Assembly: GCF_035984415.1 (NCBI RefSeq)
Contig: NZ_CP130720.1
Coordinates: 8,060,001 to 8,124,000 of the forward strand
Length of the DNA stretch: 64,000 nucleotides
Direction of reading: 5' to 3'
DNA from: Streptomyces sp. NBC_01296
GTDB lineage: Bacteria; Actinomycetota; Actinomycetes; Streptomycetales; Streptomycetaceae
Shown here piece by piece: positions 49,513-58,365 of the stretch. Position numbers and translations under genes: made by a program. A model generated the notes under the pieces. The model was not told the origin of the DNA. It saw only the letters and a list, made by a program, of their open reading frames with translations, and did no database searches. Positions within the stretch are counted from its first letter, which is position 1, and each line of letters begins with the position of its first letter.

Positions 49513-50516
49513 TGCCACAGCGGCACCTCGGTGCCCAGGCTCTGGGCGAGGGCGAGCTGGGCGAAGTGGTGGCCGAGGGCGATGTCGGTGACGACGAGGC
49601 CGCTGTTGTAGGCGAAGATTCGTTCCTCCGCGCTGTGCCGGCCGGCCGTGAGCCCGGCGATGACGGGCGGGAACTCGGTGTCGACGGCAGGCAGTTTGCC
49701 CTCGGCGTCGGCCATGTCGGTGCCGGTGACGTTCATCTGCGCCTCGCTGGTGGCGATGACGCGGTCGGCCCGGTGCAGGGTGGAGGGGGCCAGTCCGTGG
49801 CCGACGAGGATCGAGAGCGCGCCGGGCCTCAGCCACGCGGACTCGACGGCGGCGGGGGTGTGGGCGCCGGCGGTGGCGACGATGACGTCCGCCTCGGAGG
49901 CGGCGGCCCGCAGGTCGGTGACGATCTCCACCTCCCGGTCGGGGAAGTGGGCGCGCAGCTGCTCGCGGACGGCCGTGATGCCCTCGGAGTGGGTGCCGAA
50001 GACCATCAGGCGGTCGAGGCCGGGCAGTGTGGTGAGGAGGAACGGCAGGGCGAGGCGCCCTTGCGTGCCGGTGCCGATGACCAGGGCGGAGCGGGCGCCC
50101 GGGGCGGCGCATTCGCGGGCCAGCAGGGCGGAGACCGCCGGGGTGCGCAGCGAGCCGATGCGGGAGCAGTCCATCATCGCGACCGGAAGCCCGGTGGTGT
50201 CGTCGTAGAGCGTCAGGGCCGTGTAGTAGTGCTGTTCGTCGCGGCCCTTGTCCAGGCCGTGCTTGTAGCTGGTCTTGATGGCGACCACGTTGCGGGTGCC
50301 GTCCCGGCCGAGCATGGCGTAGGAGACCGAGTGGCCGTCCTTCGGCTTCACGGTCAGCTTCCGGGGGTTGTCGGACTCACCGGCGTGGAGGGTGCGGTAG
50401 GCGCCCTCCACGGTGTCCACGACGTCGGACAGGGATATGTCGATCCCGGCGAGGTCGGAGGTGGACAGGACGCGCAGGGTGCCGTCGTGGGGCGTCACGG
50501 TGTCCTGGGAGGTCAT
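49509..50516 (-). CDS. SbnB-like ornithine-cyclodeaminase-family dehydrogenase
   Basis: A 335-residue NAD-dependent enzyme of the ornithine cyclodeaminase/mu-crystallin family. It shows VVAIKTSYKHG (substrate Lys region), MDCSRIGSLRTPAVSALLA and the nucleotide motif ALVIGTGTQGRLA, then VTDLRAAASEADVIVATAG. In the staphyloferrin B pathway SbnB oxidatively splits the SbnA product to L-2,3-diaminopropionate and 2-oxoglutarate. Because an SbnA-like gene is in the same operon, that function is more likely than ornithine cyclisation. The ATG at 50516 has GAAGGGAC upstream. Confidence 0.88.
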   Translation of the reverse strand: MTSQDTVTPHDGTLRVLSTSDLAGIDISLSDVVDTVEGAYRTLHAGESDNPRKLTVKPKDGHSVSYAMLGRDGTRNVVAIKTSYKHGLDKGRDEQHYYTALTLYDDTTGLPVAMMDCSRIGSLRTPAVSALLARECAAPGARSALVIGTGTQGRLALPFLLTTLPGLDRLMVFGTHSEGITAVREQLRAHFPDREVEIVTDLRAAASEADVIVATAGAHTPAAVESAWLRPGALSILVGHGLAPSTLHRADRVIATSEAQMNVTGTDMADAEGKLPAVDTEFPPVIAGLTAGRHSAEERIFAYNSGLVVTDIALGHHFAQLALAQSLGTEVPLWQ

Positions 50517-50566
50517 GGGGTTGTCCCTTCGGGAAGCGGGTTCTCCAGAGGTGGCGCCGGGCCGGG

Positions 50567-51559
50567 TCAGGCGGCCCAGGCTTCGAGGGCGGCCTGGCCG
50601 TAGCCGTGCTCGGCGGTCTCGGCCTCGGGGCGGGTGCGGCGGCCGGGCACGCGGACGGAGGCACGCTTGAGCCAGCGGTCGGTGCCGTCGTAGCGGGCGG
50701 TGAAGGGCACGCGGCCGTGCACGACCATGTCGTTGTCGACCACCAGGACGTCGCCTGGCTCCAGGCTCACCGCGACGCAGACGCGGGCGAGTTCGTCCTC
50801 GAGTCGCCCGTAGGCGGCGCGCCAGGACGGGTCGGCCTCCTCCAACGGGGTGTAGGCGGGGTCGAAGCGGAGGGTCAGTCCGTCCTCGCCGGCGAAGAGG
50901 GTCGCCACCGGCGCGGGCTTGCCGCCGAACTGCCGGGCGTCCTCGTAGGCGTCGTCGGGGAGGATCGGGACCACCGGCCTGGTCAGTTCGGACACGTCGT
51001 CGTCCGAGAGTTCCGTGAGGCGGATGCTGGCCGCGGTGGTGGCGATGTCGTCGTGGTTGCGCATGCAGCACAACAGCAGGAGGTGTGCACGGCCCGGGTG
51101 GAAGGCGTCCTCGGTGTGCGGGGTGAGGAGCACGCTGCTGGACGCGCCGGTCTGTACGGTCTCGTGGCCGGGGGAGGGGACGATGTTGTGGACGAAGCGG
51201 CCGTCCTGCTGGCCGTCCCAGGCGATGGGTGTGCCCATGAGCGTGGAGACCAGGAGCAGGACGACGTCCCACAGGGCCCCGGCCCGGCCGACGGCGGACC
51301 AGTGGCCGGGGGTGGGGCCGAGTTCGGTGTCGTCGACGTGCAGCCCGCGCAGCACGAACAGACCGTCGGCGGTGTCCACCGGGCGCAGCGCGTCGTGCAG
51401 CCCCCGGCTCAGGCGCCGACAGGCGGGGGAGAGGTCGGCGAGTAGGGCGGGGCTCGAGGCGGAGTGGTGGATGTCCAGCAGTTCGGCCGCGAGGACGGTG
51501 AGCTCGCTCACGTGGTCGGCGTCGAGCCGGCGTAACGGGGCGGAAGCGGCGGTGGGCAC
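50567..51559 (-). CDS. Clavaminate-synthase-like Fe(II)/2-oxoglutarate oxygenase
   Basis: A 330-residue oxygenase of the CAS/VioC type. The metal site is LLTPHTEDAFHPGRAHLL (HxE), with the distal His in NDMVVHGRVPF followed by RWLKRASVRVPG (2-oxoglutarate Arg). The GTG at 51559 has GGAAGG eight bases before it and gives a family-like N-terminus; a longer form from ATG 51613 lacks a ribosome site. Relatives hydroxylate the beta-carbon of Arg, Asn, Asp or His. It is the first gene of the minus-strand operon, downstream of an iron box. Confidence 0.88.
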   Translation of the reverse strand: MPTAASAPLRRLDADHVSELTVLAAELLDIHHSASSPALLADLSPACRRLSRGLHDALRPVDTADGLFVLRGLHVDDTELGPTPGHWSAVGRAGALWDVVLLLVSTLMGTPIAWDGQQDGRFVHNIVPSPGHETVQTGASSSVLLTPHTEDAFHPGRAHLLLLCCMRNHDDIATTAASIRLTELSDDDVSELTRPVVPILPDDAYEDARQFGGKPAPVATLFAGEDGLTLRFDPAYTPLEEADPSWRAAYGRLEDELARVCVAVSLEPGDVLVVDNDMVVHGRVPFTARYDGTDRWLKRASVRVPGRRTRPEAETAEHGYGQAALEAWAA

Positions 51560-51722
51560 GAAGGCACCTTCCGTTGCGTGGGCAGGTGGCAGTGAGGGCG
51601 CCGCGCACGACATGGCGCGGCCCGGCCGGGGGCATGGGGTGGGGCGGGAAGCCCGGAGGCAGCGTGGGTCCGGCGCGGCTCGGGGCGGCCGGACAACCAG
51701 GAAGCTAACAACGACGGGCGAG

Positions 51723-51741
51723 TAAGGCAAGCCTTACCTTT
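51723..51741 (-). promoter_or_regulatory. DtxR/DmdR-type iron box upstream of the diaminopropionate operon
   Basis: Read on the minus strand the 19-mer is AAAGGTAAGGCTTGCCTTA, about 13 of 19 positions identical to the consensus TTAGGTTAGGCTAACCTAA as I recall it. Its core TAAGGC-AA-GCCTTA (plus strand, 51723-51736) is perfectly symmetric. It lies about 165 bases upstream of the oxygenase start, so iron-loaded repressor would switch off the operon. Confidence 0.6.
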
Positions 51742-51896
51742 TCTCCGTCCATAGGAGCATCGTCGCTCACCCTGTCGATCTTCGAGTGAAGTGTCGAACA
51801 CTCAACTATCCAGGTCAGTGCGATATTTGACGGGTCGTTGAGTAAGGGCATCCCGTAGCCCAAGCTGCGCCGAAGGGCTTGCGGAAGGCTTGAAAC

Positions 51897-51915
51897 TTAG
51901 GATAGGTAAACCTAA
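51897..51915 (+). promoter_or_regulatory. DtxR/DmdR-type iron box upstream of the ABC importer
   Basis: The sequence TTAGGATAGGTAAACCTAA matches 16 of 19 positions of the DtxR/IdeR/DmdR consensus and ends 32 bases before the binding-protein start. It would overlap the promoter or leader and repress the importer when iron is plentiful. Confidence 0.78.
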
Positions 51916-51947
51916 GCACCTTCTGCTCGACCGAAACGAGGAACGAC

Positions 51948-53507
51948 GTGGGCGTCACCAGGCGACAGCTGCTGTGGGCCGGTGCGGGGATCGGGGCGGC
52001 CGGTGCGCTCGCGGCCTGCAGCAGCGGACCGGGCGGATCGAAGGACACCACGGATTCCGCGGCCGCTTCCCAACAGCCCCGCAGCGGCGGCACGTTGAGG
52101 GTCGGCGCACTGGGCAAGGCGGCCTCGGTCACCCGCGACCCGCACGGCACCCAGGGAAACGAGAGCGACTACCTGATCCTCAGCCTCGTCTACGACACCC
52201 TGGCGGCGCCCGGCGACAAGACCAACACCGCGCCGAGGCTCGCCGCGACCTGGAAGCCCTCCGAAGACCTCAAGACCTGGCGCTTCACCATCGCCGAAGG
52301 CGCGAAGTTCCACGACGGCACCCCCGTCACCGCCGACGACGTCGTCTGGTCGCTGAAGCGGTTGCGGGGCACCCCCGCCGGCGCCTCCCGCCTGCCGGGC
52401 ATCAAGCCCGAGAACATCACCGCCGAGGACGCCAAGACCGTCGTCCTGGTGTCCGACTACGCCAACGCAGACCTGCCGCTCCTCACCCGGCTGACCACCT
52501 TCGTCCTGAAGAAGGACACCAAGGACGACCAGATCGCAGGCTCGCCGGGCACCGGCCCGTTCAAACTGGAGTGGTTCCGCGACGGCAACGCCCGCCTGGT
52601 GCGCAACGACGGCTGGTACGGCGGCAAGGTGCTGCTGGACGCCATCGAGGTGCGCATCTTCGAGAGCCCCCAGGCCATGGCCAACGCCCTGCTCGGCGGC
52701 CAGATCGACGTCGCCTCCAACGTCGGCGCCGTTGCGGCCCGCACCGCCGAGACCCGCAAGGAAATCCAGATCCTGCGCCGGCCCGACGACATGGCGATGC
52801 CCATCGTCATGCGCACCACCGACGGCCCGTTCGCCGACGCACGGGTACGCGAGGCCCTGCGCCTGGCGGTGGACCGCGAAGCCATGGTCAAGCAGGCCCT
52901 CTCCGGCTACGGCACGGTCGGGAACGACATCCTGGGCACCGGCGACCCGGTGTTCGCCAAGGACATCCCGCAGCGCAAGCGCGACCTCGCCAAGGCCAAG
53001 CAGCTGCTCGCCGAGGCCGGGTTCGACACCTCCAAGACCTACGACCTCGTCACCACCGAAGACATCGCGGGCCTCGCGGAATCCGCGACGCTGTTCGCCA
53101 CCCAGGCCCGCGAGATCGATGTGAAGATCAACGTGGTGAAGCAGGACTCGAAGGTGTTCTGGGACGCCACCTGGCTCAAGGCGCCGCTGTACACCACGTA
53201 CTGGGGAACCAACGACTCCGTGGTGTTCTTCGCCTCCAAGACCATGGTCTCCGAGTCCGGGCAGAACGAGGCCGGCTGGCGCGAGCCCACCTTCGACGAG
53301 GCGTACCGCAAGGCGATCGGCGCCGCCGACCCAGCCGAGCGCACCAAGGCCCTGCACCAGCTGCAGGAGATCGAGTTCGCCAAGTCCGGGTACCTGCTGT
53401 GGGGCATGGCCGACGGCATCGACCTCGCCGGGGCGGCCGTACGCGACCTGCCGAAGCTCCCCGGCTACGGCCGCGTCCAGCTCGAGAAGACCTGGCTGGC
53501 CCGTTGA
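51948..53507 (+). CDS. Family-5 extracellular solute-binding lipoprotein
   Basis: A 519-residue ABC-transporter binding protein from a GTG with GAGGAAC upstream. The N-terminus has a twin-arginine motif (TRRQLLW) and a lipobox (GALAACSS), so it is probably exported by Tat and lipidated. The family-5 (DppA/OppA/NikA) signature region reads TWRFTIAEGAKFHDGTPVTADDVVWSLKR, and VREALRLAVDREAMVKQAL follows later. The family binds peptides, nickel complexes or metallophores. With an iron box immediately upstream it most likely captures the metal-loaded product of the divergent operon. Confidence 0.92.
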   Translation: MGVTRRQLLWAGAGIGAAGALAACSSGPGGSKDTTDSAAASQQPRSGGTLRVGALGKAASVTRDPHGTQGNESDYLILSLVYDTLAAPGDKTNTAPRLAATWKPSEDLKTWRFTIAEGAKFHDGTPVTADDVVWSLKRLRGTPAGASRLPGIKPENITAEDAKTVVLVSDYANADLPLLTRLTTFVLKKDTKDDQIAGSPGTGPFKLEWFRDGNARLVRNDGWYGGKVLLDAIEVRIFESPQAMANALLGGQIDVASNVGAVAARTAETRKEIQILRRPDDMAMPIVMRTTDGPFADARVREALRLAVDREAMVKQALSGYGTVGNDILGTGDPVFAKDIPQRKRDLAKAKQLLAEAGFDTSKTYDLVTTEDIAGLAESATLFATQAREIDVKINVVKQDSKVFWDATWLKAPLYTTYWGTNDSVVFFASKTMVSESGQNEAGWREPTFDEAYRKAIGAADPAERTKALHQLQEIEFAKSGYLLWGMADGIDLAGAAVRDLPKLPGYGRVQLEKTWLAR

Positions 53508-54508
53508 TCCCGGCATCCACCGCCGACGGCGCCACCGCGCCGGAGGACCGGTCCGGCCCGGCCCGCATCCTCCCCGGCGCGGGCCGGGCCGCCTGGCTCG
53601 TCGCCCGTCGTCTGGGCATGCTCGCGCTCCTGCTGGCCGCGGTCTTCGCCGCGATCGAGGTGCTGCCCGGCGACGCGGCCCAGGCCACCTCCGAGCGCGG
53701 CGAGAGCGCGGCCGACGTGGCCGTCCGCCGAGCGGCGCTCGGCCTCGACCGGCCGGTGACCGAACGGTTCCGGGACTGGATGAGCGGCCTGCCCACCGGC
53801 GATCTGGGCACCACCGCCCACGGGCAGCCCGTCACCACGGTGCTGTCCGGGCCGTTCCCGAACACACTGCTGCTGGGCTCGCTCGCCCTCGCCCTGAGCA
53901 TCACCGGCGCTCTCGCCCTCGGCAGTTGGGCCACCCTGCGCCCCGGCGGCCGCGTCGACCGGGCCGTCGCCGCCGCCTCGACCGCGGCGTTCGCCCTGCC
54001 GGAGTTCGTCGTCTCCGTCGCCCTGCTGCTGGTGTTCTCCCAGTGGACGGGCTGGCTCCCGGCCGTGACCCTCACCGGCCCCGACGGCGCACCCGCCTCA
54101 TGGGACATGCTGGTGCTGCCGCTGCTGGCGCTCGCCATTCCCCAGATCGGCTGGAACACCCGGATCGTGCGCGGAGCCTTCGCCGACCAGGCCGACCTCC
54201 CGCACGTCCAGGCCGCGATCCTCGACGGCCTGCCCCGCCACCGCATCCTCACCCATCACATGCTGCCCGGCGCGCTGCCCGCCATCGCGGTTTCCACCGC
54301 GACCTCCGCCGGCATGCTGGTGGGTGGCGCCGTCGTCGTGGAGACCCTGTTCAACTACCCCGGCATCGGAGCGGTCCTCGCCGGCGCCCTCACCGACCGG
54401 GACACCCCGCTGGTCGCCGGAGTCGTCGCCGTCACCGGCGCGGCCATCAGCACCCTCCTGCTCCTGGCCGACCTCATACGCGACCGCATCCTGGGAACGC
54501 ACCGATGA
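53504..54508 (+). CDS. ABC importer permease (DppB-like)
   Basis: A 334-residue inner-membrane permease. It starts at a TTG that overlaps the binding-protein stop (TTGA) and has about six helices: VARRLGMLALLLAAVFAAIEVLPGDAA, LLLGSLALALSITGALALGS, FVVSVALLLVFSQWTGWLPA, MLVLPLLALAIPQIGW and two more. The cytoplasmic EAA-like loop is VQAAILDGLPRHRILTHHMLPGALP, followed by ETLFNYPGIGAVLAGA, which is diagnostic for the DppB/NikB family. It overlaps the next permease by four bases. Confidence 0.92.
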   Translation: MIPASTADGATAPEDRSGPARILPGAGRAAWLVARRLGMLALLLAAVFAAIEVLPGDAAQATSERGESAADVAVRRAALGLDRPVTERFRDWMSGLPTGDLGTTAHGQPVTTVLSGPFPNTLLLGSLALALSITGALALGSWATLRPGGRVDRAVAAASTAAFALPEFVVSVALLLVFSQWTGWLPAVTLTGPDGAPASWDMLVLPLLALAIPQIGWNTRIVRGAFADQADLPHVQAAILDGLPRHRILTHHMLPGALPAIAVSTATSAGMLVGGAVVVETLFNYPGIGAVLAGALTDRDTPLVAGVVAVTGAAISTLLLLADLIRDRILGTHR

Positions 54509-55350
54509 CCACCACCGAAGCCACCCTGACCGTGCGTCAACAGCCCGCCCGCGCCCGGGTGCTGACCCGTGCACTCCCCGCCCTGCTGCTCCTGCTCCTC
54601 GCACTGGCCAGCCCGCTGCTGGCACCCCGGGCCATCGACCGCCCCGTCACCGCCCCCTACGGCCCGGCGGACGACGCCGCCACCCTCGGCGGGGACCTGC
54701 TCGGCCGCGACGTCCTCAGCAGGCTGCTCTCCGGCGGCGCGCCCCTGATCGCCACGGCCCTGTCCATCGCCCTGGTCGTCACCGGCGCCGCCACCGCACT
54801 CGGCATCCTCGCCGCCCTGCGCCCGCGCCTGGGCCGCTGGGTGGAACGCGCCGCGGACCTCGCCATCCTCCTGCCGTCCGTCCTCGGCATCATGCTGATC
54901 GCCTTGGCCTGGCCCTCCGGCGGGCGCCTGGCCGTCGGCGCGGCCGCCGCCGTGCTCGGCATCCCCTACGCCGTGCGGGTCGTCTCGGCGGCCGCCGCAC
55001 CGATCGCCGCCACTGGCTACATCGAAACGGCCTCCGCGGGAGGCGAACGCCTGTGGTACCTGATGGCCCGCGAGGTACTGCCCAACCTCCGCTCCACCCT
55101 GCTCGCCCTGTTCGGGCTGCGCTTCGTCGAAGGCGTGTACGTCGTCTCCGTCGCCGCGTTCCTCCAACTCGGGCCCCAGCCCCCCGAAGCGGACTGGGCC
55201 CTGATGATCCGTGAGAACGCCCCCGGCATCCTGCTCAACCCCTGGGCGGTGGCCGCTCCGTGCCTGGCCATCGGCGTGCTCGCCATCAGTGTCAACCTCG
55301 CCGCCGAAGCCCTCGCTCCCGCCCGGCCCACCCCGGAGACCCCCCTGTGA
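54505..55350 (+). CDS. ABC importer permease (DppC-like)
   Basis: A 281-residue second permease. It has the N-terminal helix LPALLLLLLALASPLLA, then the DppC-type segment GGDLLGRDVLSRLLSGGAPLI, and further helices. The coupling loop is TASAGGERLWYLMAREVLPNLRSTL. It pairs with the DppB-like protein to form the channel. It overlaps both neighbours by four bases, so the four importer genes form one translationally coupled operon. Confidence 0.92.
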   Translation: MTTTEATLTVRQQPARARVLTRALPALLLLLLALASPLLAPRAIDRPVTAPYGPADDAATLGGDLLGRDVLSRLLSGGAPLIATALSIALVVTGAATALGILAALRPRLGRWVERAADLAILLPSVLGIMLIALAWPSGGRLAVGAAAAVLGIPYAVRVVSAAAAPIAATGYIETASAGGERLWYLMAREVLPNLRSTLLALFGLRFVEGVYVVSVAAFLQLGPQPPEADWALMIRENAPGILLNPWAVAAPCLAIGVLAISVNLAAEALAPARPTPETPL

Positions 55351-56804
55351 GCCACACCGCCCCGGCCGCCCGGGTCACCGCACTGTCCATCGCCCTCGCC
55401 GACGGCACCCCCTTGCTCGACAACGCCACGCTCACCCTCGAACGAGGCCGCGTCCACGCCGTCACCGGCCCCTCCGGCGCCGGAAAGACCACCCTGCTGC
55501 GTGCGGTGGCCGGCGCGATACCGCCCGGCGCGGCCGTCACCGAGGGAGCGGTCACCGTCCTCGGGCACGACGTGCTCACCCTGGCACCCGAGCGCCTGCG
55601 CCGACTGCGCCGCGAACACCTGGCCTACCTCGGCCAGGACCCAGGATCCGGCCTGAACCCCCGGATGAAGGTCGGCCGCCTCATCACCGAGACGGCTTCG
55701 GACAAGTCCCGTACCGCCCTGTCCGACCTCCTCGTACAGGTCCGGCTCCCCGCCGGCGAGCATGTGGAGCGCCGGCGCCCCTCGGCCCTGTCCGGCGGCC
55801 AGCAGCGCCGCGTCGCCCTCGCCCGCGCCCTCGCGCGCCGCCCCGAGATCCTGCTCCTCGACGAACCCACCGCCGGACTCGACGCCGCCCTGCGCGACGA
55901 GATCGCCGACCTCCTGCGCGACCTCGCGCACCGCCACGGACTGGCGATCGCCCTCTCCAGCCACGACCCCGACTTCGTCAACCGCTGCGCCGACGACACC
56001 GTCGTCCTCGGCGAGCCCACCACCACACATGCGGCCGCGCCGAAAGCACCCGCGCCGCGTACACCGCCACGGGCGGAAGCACTGCACGCCCGCGGCGGCG
56101 ACGCCGTTCTGACGGTGCGTTCCCTCGATGCCCGGGTCGGAACCGGACGCACCCGCCGCCAGGTTCTCACCGGCCTCGACCTCGAGGTGCGCCCCGGTGC
56201 CCTGACCGCGATCGTCGGCCCCTCCGGCTGCGGGAAGACCACGCTGGTACGTACGCTCGCAGGACTCCACCCGGCCTCAGGCGGCACCCTCACCCTCCAC
56301 GGCAGCCCGCTCACCGGCACCCACCGTCGGCGCACCCGCGACCAACGCCGCCGCATCCAGCTCGTCCCGCAGAACCCACTCGGCGCCCTCAACCCTGCCC
56401 GTACCGTCGGCGCCACGCTCATCCGGCCCCTCAAGCTGCACCTCGGGCTGCCCGCCGACCGGCGAGCGGACCGGGTCGCCGAACTCCTCATCGCCGTCGG
56501 CCTGCCGGGAGGCTTCGCCGCCCGCTACCCCCACGAGCTGTCCGGAGGACAGCGCCAGCGAGTCTCCATCGCGCGCGCCCTGGCCGCCGAGCCCGACATC
56601 CTGCTGTGCGACGAGGTCACTTCCGCACTCGATGCGGACACCGCCGCCGACGTCATGGCGCTGCTGCGCGACCTGCGGACAGCCCGGGGCCTGGCCGTCG
56701 TCCTCGTGAGTCACGACCTCCCCCTCGTGTCACGCCATACGGACGACATCCTCACCCTCGGCGGGCCGAGCCCCGTCATACGTGTCGAGCGCCAGCCGGT
56801 CTGA
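55347..56804 (+). CDS. ABC importer ATPase with two fused nucleotide-binding domains
   Basis: A 485-residue fusion of the DppD- and DppF-like ATPases. The first domain has Walker A GPSGAGKTT, signature LSGGQQRRVALA and Walker B ILLLDEPTAGLD. The second has GPSGCGKTT, LSGGQRQRVSIA and ILLCDEVTSALD, each followed by the switch His. A Pro/Ala-rich linker (about residues 230-255) joins them. It starts at a GTG overlapping the permease stop and ends the operon. It powers uptake of the ligand caught by the binding protein. Confidence 0.93.
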   Translation: MSHTAPAARVTALSIALADGTPLLDNATLTLERGRVHAVTGPSGAGKTTLLRAVAGAIPPGAAVTEGAVTVLGHDVLTLAPERLRRLRREHLAYLGQDPGSGLNPRMKVGRLITETASDKSRTALSDLLVQVRLPAGEHVERRRPSALSGGQQRRVALARALARRPEILLLDEPTAGLDAALRDEIADLLRDLAHRHGLAIALSSHDPDFVNRCADDTVVLGEPTTTHAAAPKAPAPRTPPRAEALHARGGDAVLTVRSLDARVGTGRTRRQVLTGLDLEVRPGALTAIVGPSGCGKTTLVRTLAGLHPASGGTLTLHGSPLTGTHRRRTRDQRRRIQLVPQNPLGALNPARTVGATLIRPLKLHLGLPADRRADRVAELLIAVGLPGGFAARYPHELSGGQRQRVSIARALAAEPDILLCDEVTSALDADTAADVMALLRDLRTARGLAVVLVSHDLPLVSRHTDDILTLGGPSPVIRVERQPV

Positions 56805-56819
56805 TCGGCAAGACACCCC

Positions 56820-57284
56820 CTAGGAGCGCACCCCGCGGGCGCGGGCGGCCGTCGCGCACACGCGGCGCAGCAGGTAGTGCAGTTGGGTGCGCTCACCTTT
56901 CGTGAGGGACGCCAGCAGGACGTCCTGCACGGACTTCATGTCGTCCTGCACGCTCGCCAGCGCCGCAGCACCGGCCGGGGTGAGCGTCACCACCTCCTGC
57001 CGGCCTCCGATGTTGACGACCATGACCTGCACCAGGCCCTGCGACGAGAGGACATCGGTCACCTGCGACACGTCAGCCGACGGCAGCCCTGTCTGCGTGG
57101 CGAGATCGGGAAGGGCGTGCGGCCCCAGCTCCGCCAGCGTCCTGAGGACGGACCGGTGGAGGGGACTCAACCCGTGCCCGCTCAAGCGGTCGGTCATCAA
57201 CGAGTCCGCGGCCCGGCCCGCCGCCACCAGGAGCTGCACGGTCTGCTCGGAGGGATTCGAGGTTTCGCTCCCTCTGTCGTACAC
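56820..57284 (-). CDS. MarR-family transcriptional regulator
   Basis: A regulator of about 154 residues. The winged-helix core reads HRSVLRTLAELGPHALPDLATQTGLPSADVSQVTDVLSSQGLVQVMV, with the wing NIGGRQEVVTLTPAGAAAL. The C-terminal dimerisation helix is ERTQLHYLLRRVCATAARARG. The frame opens further upstream to a GTG at 57341; the GTG at 57284 (VYDRGSETSNPS) has GGA at a suitable distance and gives the usual family length. It converges on the ABC importer operon and may not be related to it. Confidence 0.82.
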   Translation of the reverse strand: MYDRGSETSNPSEQTVQLLVAAGRAADSLMTDRLSGHGLSPLHRSVLRTLAELGPHALPDLATQTGLPSADVSQVTDVLSSQGLVQVMVVNIGGRQEVVTLTPAGAAALASVQDDMKSVQDVLLASLTKGERTQLHYLLRRVCATAARARGVRS

Positions 57285-57409
57285 GGCGCATCCAATCACT
57301 GGGGAGGGGGCTGTCACCTCCGACCCGGGACACGTCGGCACATAAACCCACGCTGACCATACTTGTGCGCAGGGCTGCCGGTCTACATCGATGTCGTCAA
57401 TCGGGTGCC

Positions 57410-57619
57410 TCAGCGGCCCCGCAGCGCCTCGGCGGCGAGCTCCAGGTACTCGTGCAGCCCGTAGGCCAGGCCCACTCCGGCGGCGACCGACTCCAGGGAC
57501 GAAGGACGCCCCAACGACTTCACGGCCGCGAGAACCTCCTCCTGGCTCGGAGCGTACGTACGCCGGCCCTCCCCGCTGGCACCCATGACCCGTCTCCCCG
57601 CCCTTCGTGCGTCAGTCAT
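57410..57619 (-). CDS. Small hypothetical protein
   Basis: A 69-residue ORF from ATG 57619 with GAGG about 13 bases upstream. After a basic N-terminus (MTDARRAGRRVMGASGEGRR) it forms two amphipathic helices (TYAPSQEEVLAAVKSL and SVAAGVGLAYGLHEYLELAAEAL). Amino-acid composition and third-position GC look like coding sequence. No family is recognised. Confidence 0.45.
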   Translation of the reverse strand: MTDARRAGRRVMGASGEGRRTYAPSQEEVLAAVKSLGRPSSLESVAAGVGLAYGLHEYLELAAEALRGR

Positions 57620-57777
57620 CCCACGCAACCTCACGAACTGACGCCGCGGCAAGACCAAGGTGCCCGGCACACCGCCCGGTTCCGGCTGATCGGCACCTGG
57701 ACCGGGGGAGAGACGGCGACACGGATCGTGAGGCCGGCCGTGTCGATTGGGTGGGAACTCCTGCGGTGGGGGCCGCG

Positions 57778-58037
57778 GGTGGGAAGCCGGCGGCCGCGAC
57801 CCTACTCACCGAGGACATGGTCCGTACGGCGCTGCCGAACGAGGCGAGCGCCCCACAGGGCTGGGAGGGTGGCAGCGTGCGCTTCGACCCGGACCATGCG
57901 GACAACGTACGTCAATGCGAGACCGACTCCGCGTGGAGAGCATCGACCTGCGCGAAGGCGGACCCTACGCGGACTTCGCGAAGCTCGGCATCGACGGCCT
58001 GAAGAAGGTCGCAGCGGGTAAGAATCCCGACGCGTAG
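57778..58037 (+). pseudogene. Frameshifted remnant of a small secreted/hypothetical protein
   Basis: Protein-like sequence begins in one frame (AAATLLTEDMVRTALPNEASAPQGW, then RFDPDHADNVRQCETDSA). At about 57935 it continues in another frame (RVESIDLREGGPYADFAKLGIDGLKKVAAGKNPDA, ending TAG at 58037). Neither frame has a credible start or signal peptide, so this looks like the C-terminal part of a decayed lipoprotein-like gene. A sequencing error is an alternative cause of the shift. Confidence 0.4.
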
Positions 58038-58365
58038 AACGGCCTGGGCACCAGGGGCCGGTGGGGCCGGTGCCCACGCGGCCTCGCCGTCCTGCTCACG
58101 AGCGTCACCCAGGTCGGGATCGGCCACCCGCCGGGTGTTGACCGGCGGTTCGAAGACTCCGTCGGGTGCGGGACGGGTCCTTCTGTCATCGGGCGGTACG
58201 GGAAGTGTCACCGTCGTGTCTCAGCGGCCGTACGGCCGAACTCGGCCGGGAGGAGCTCCGTGTCCTCAGTATCCCGTCCCGGAACCCGCCGGGGCGAGCG
58301 AACCGGCTTCCGTCCGGCGCCCGGCAGTTCAGGGGGCCGCGGTCCCCACCCCGAGGAACGTCACC
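58038..58365. other. 328-base gap upstream of the protease gene
   Basis: I see no gene or strong repeat here. Open frames are short and arginine/proline-rich. A GAGGAACG ribosome site for the protease sits at the right end, and its promoter should lie within the gap. Confidence 0.4.

Noticed and set aside
49509..50516. True ornithine cyclodeaminase making proline
   Set aside because: The same family includes SbnB, and the SbnA-like neighbour and iron box make that role more plausible.
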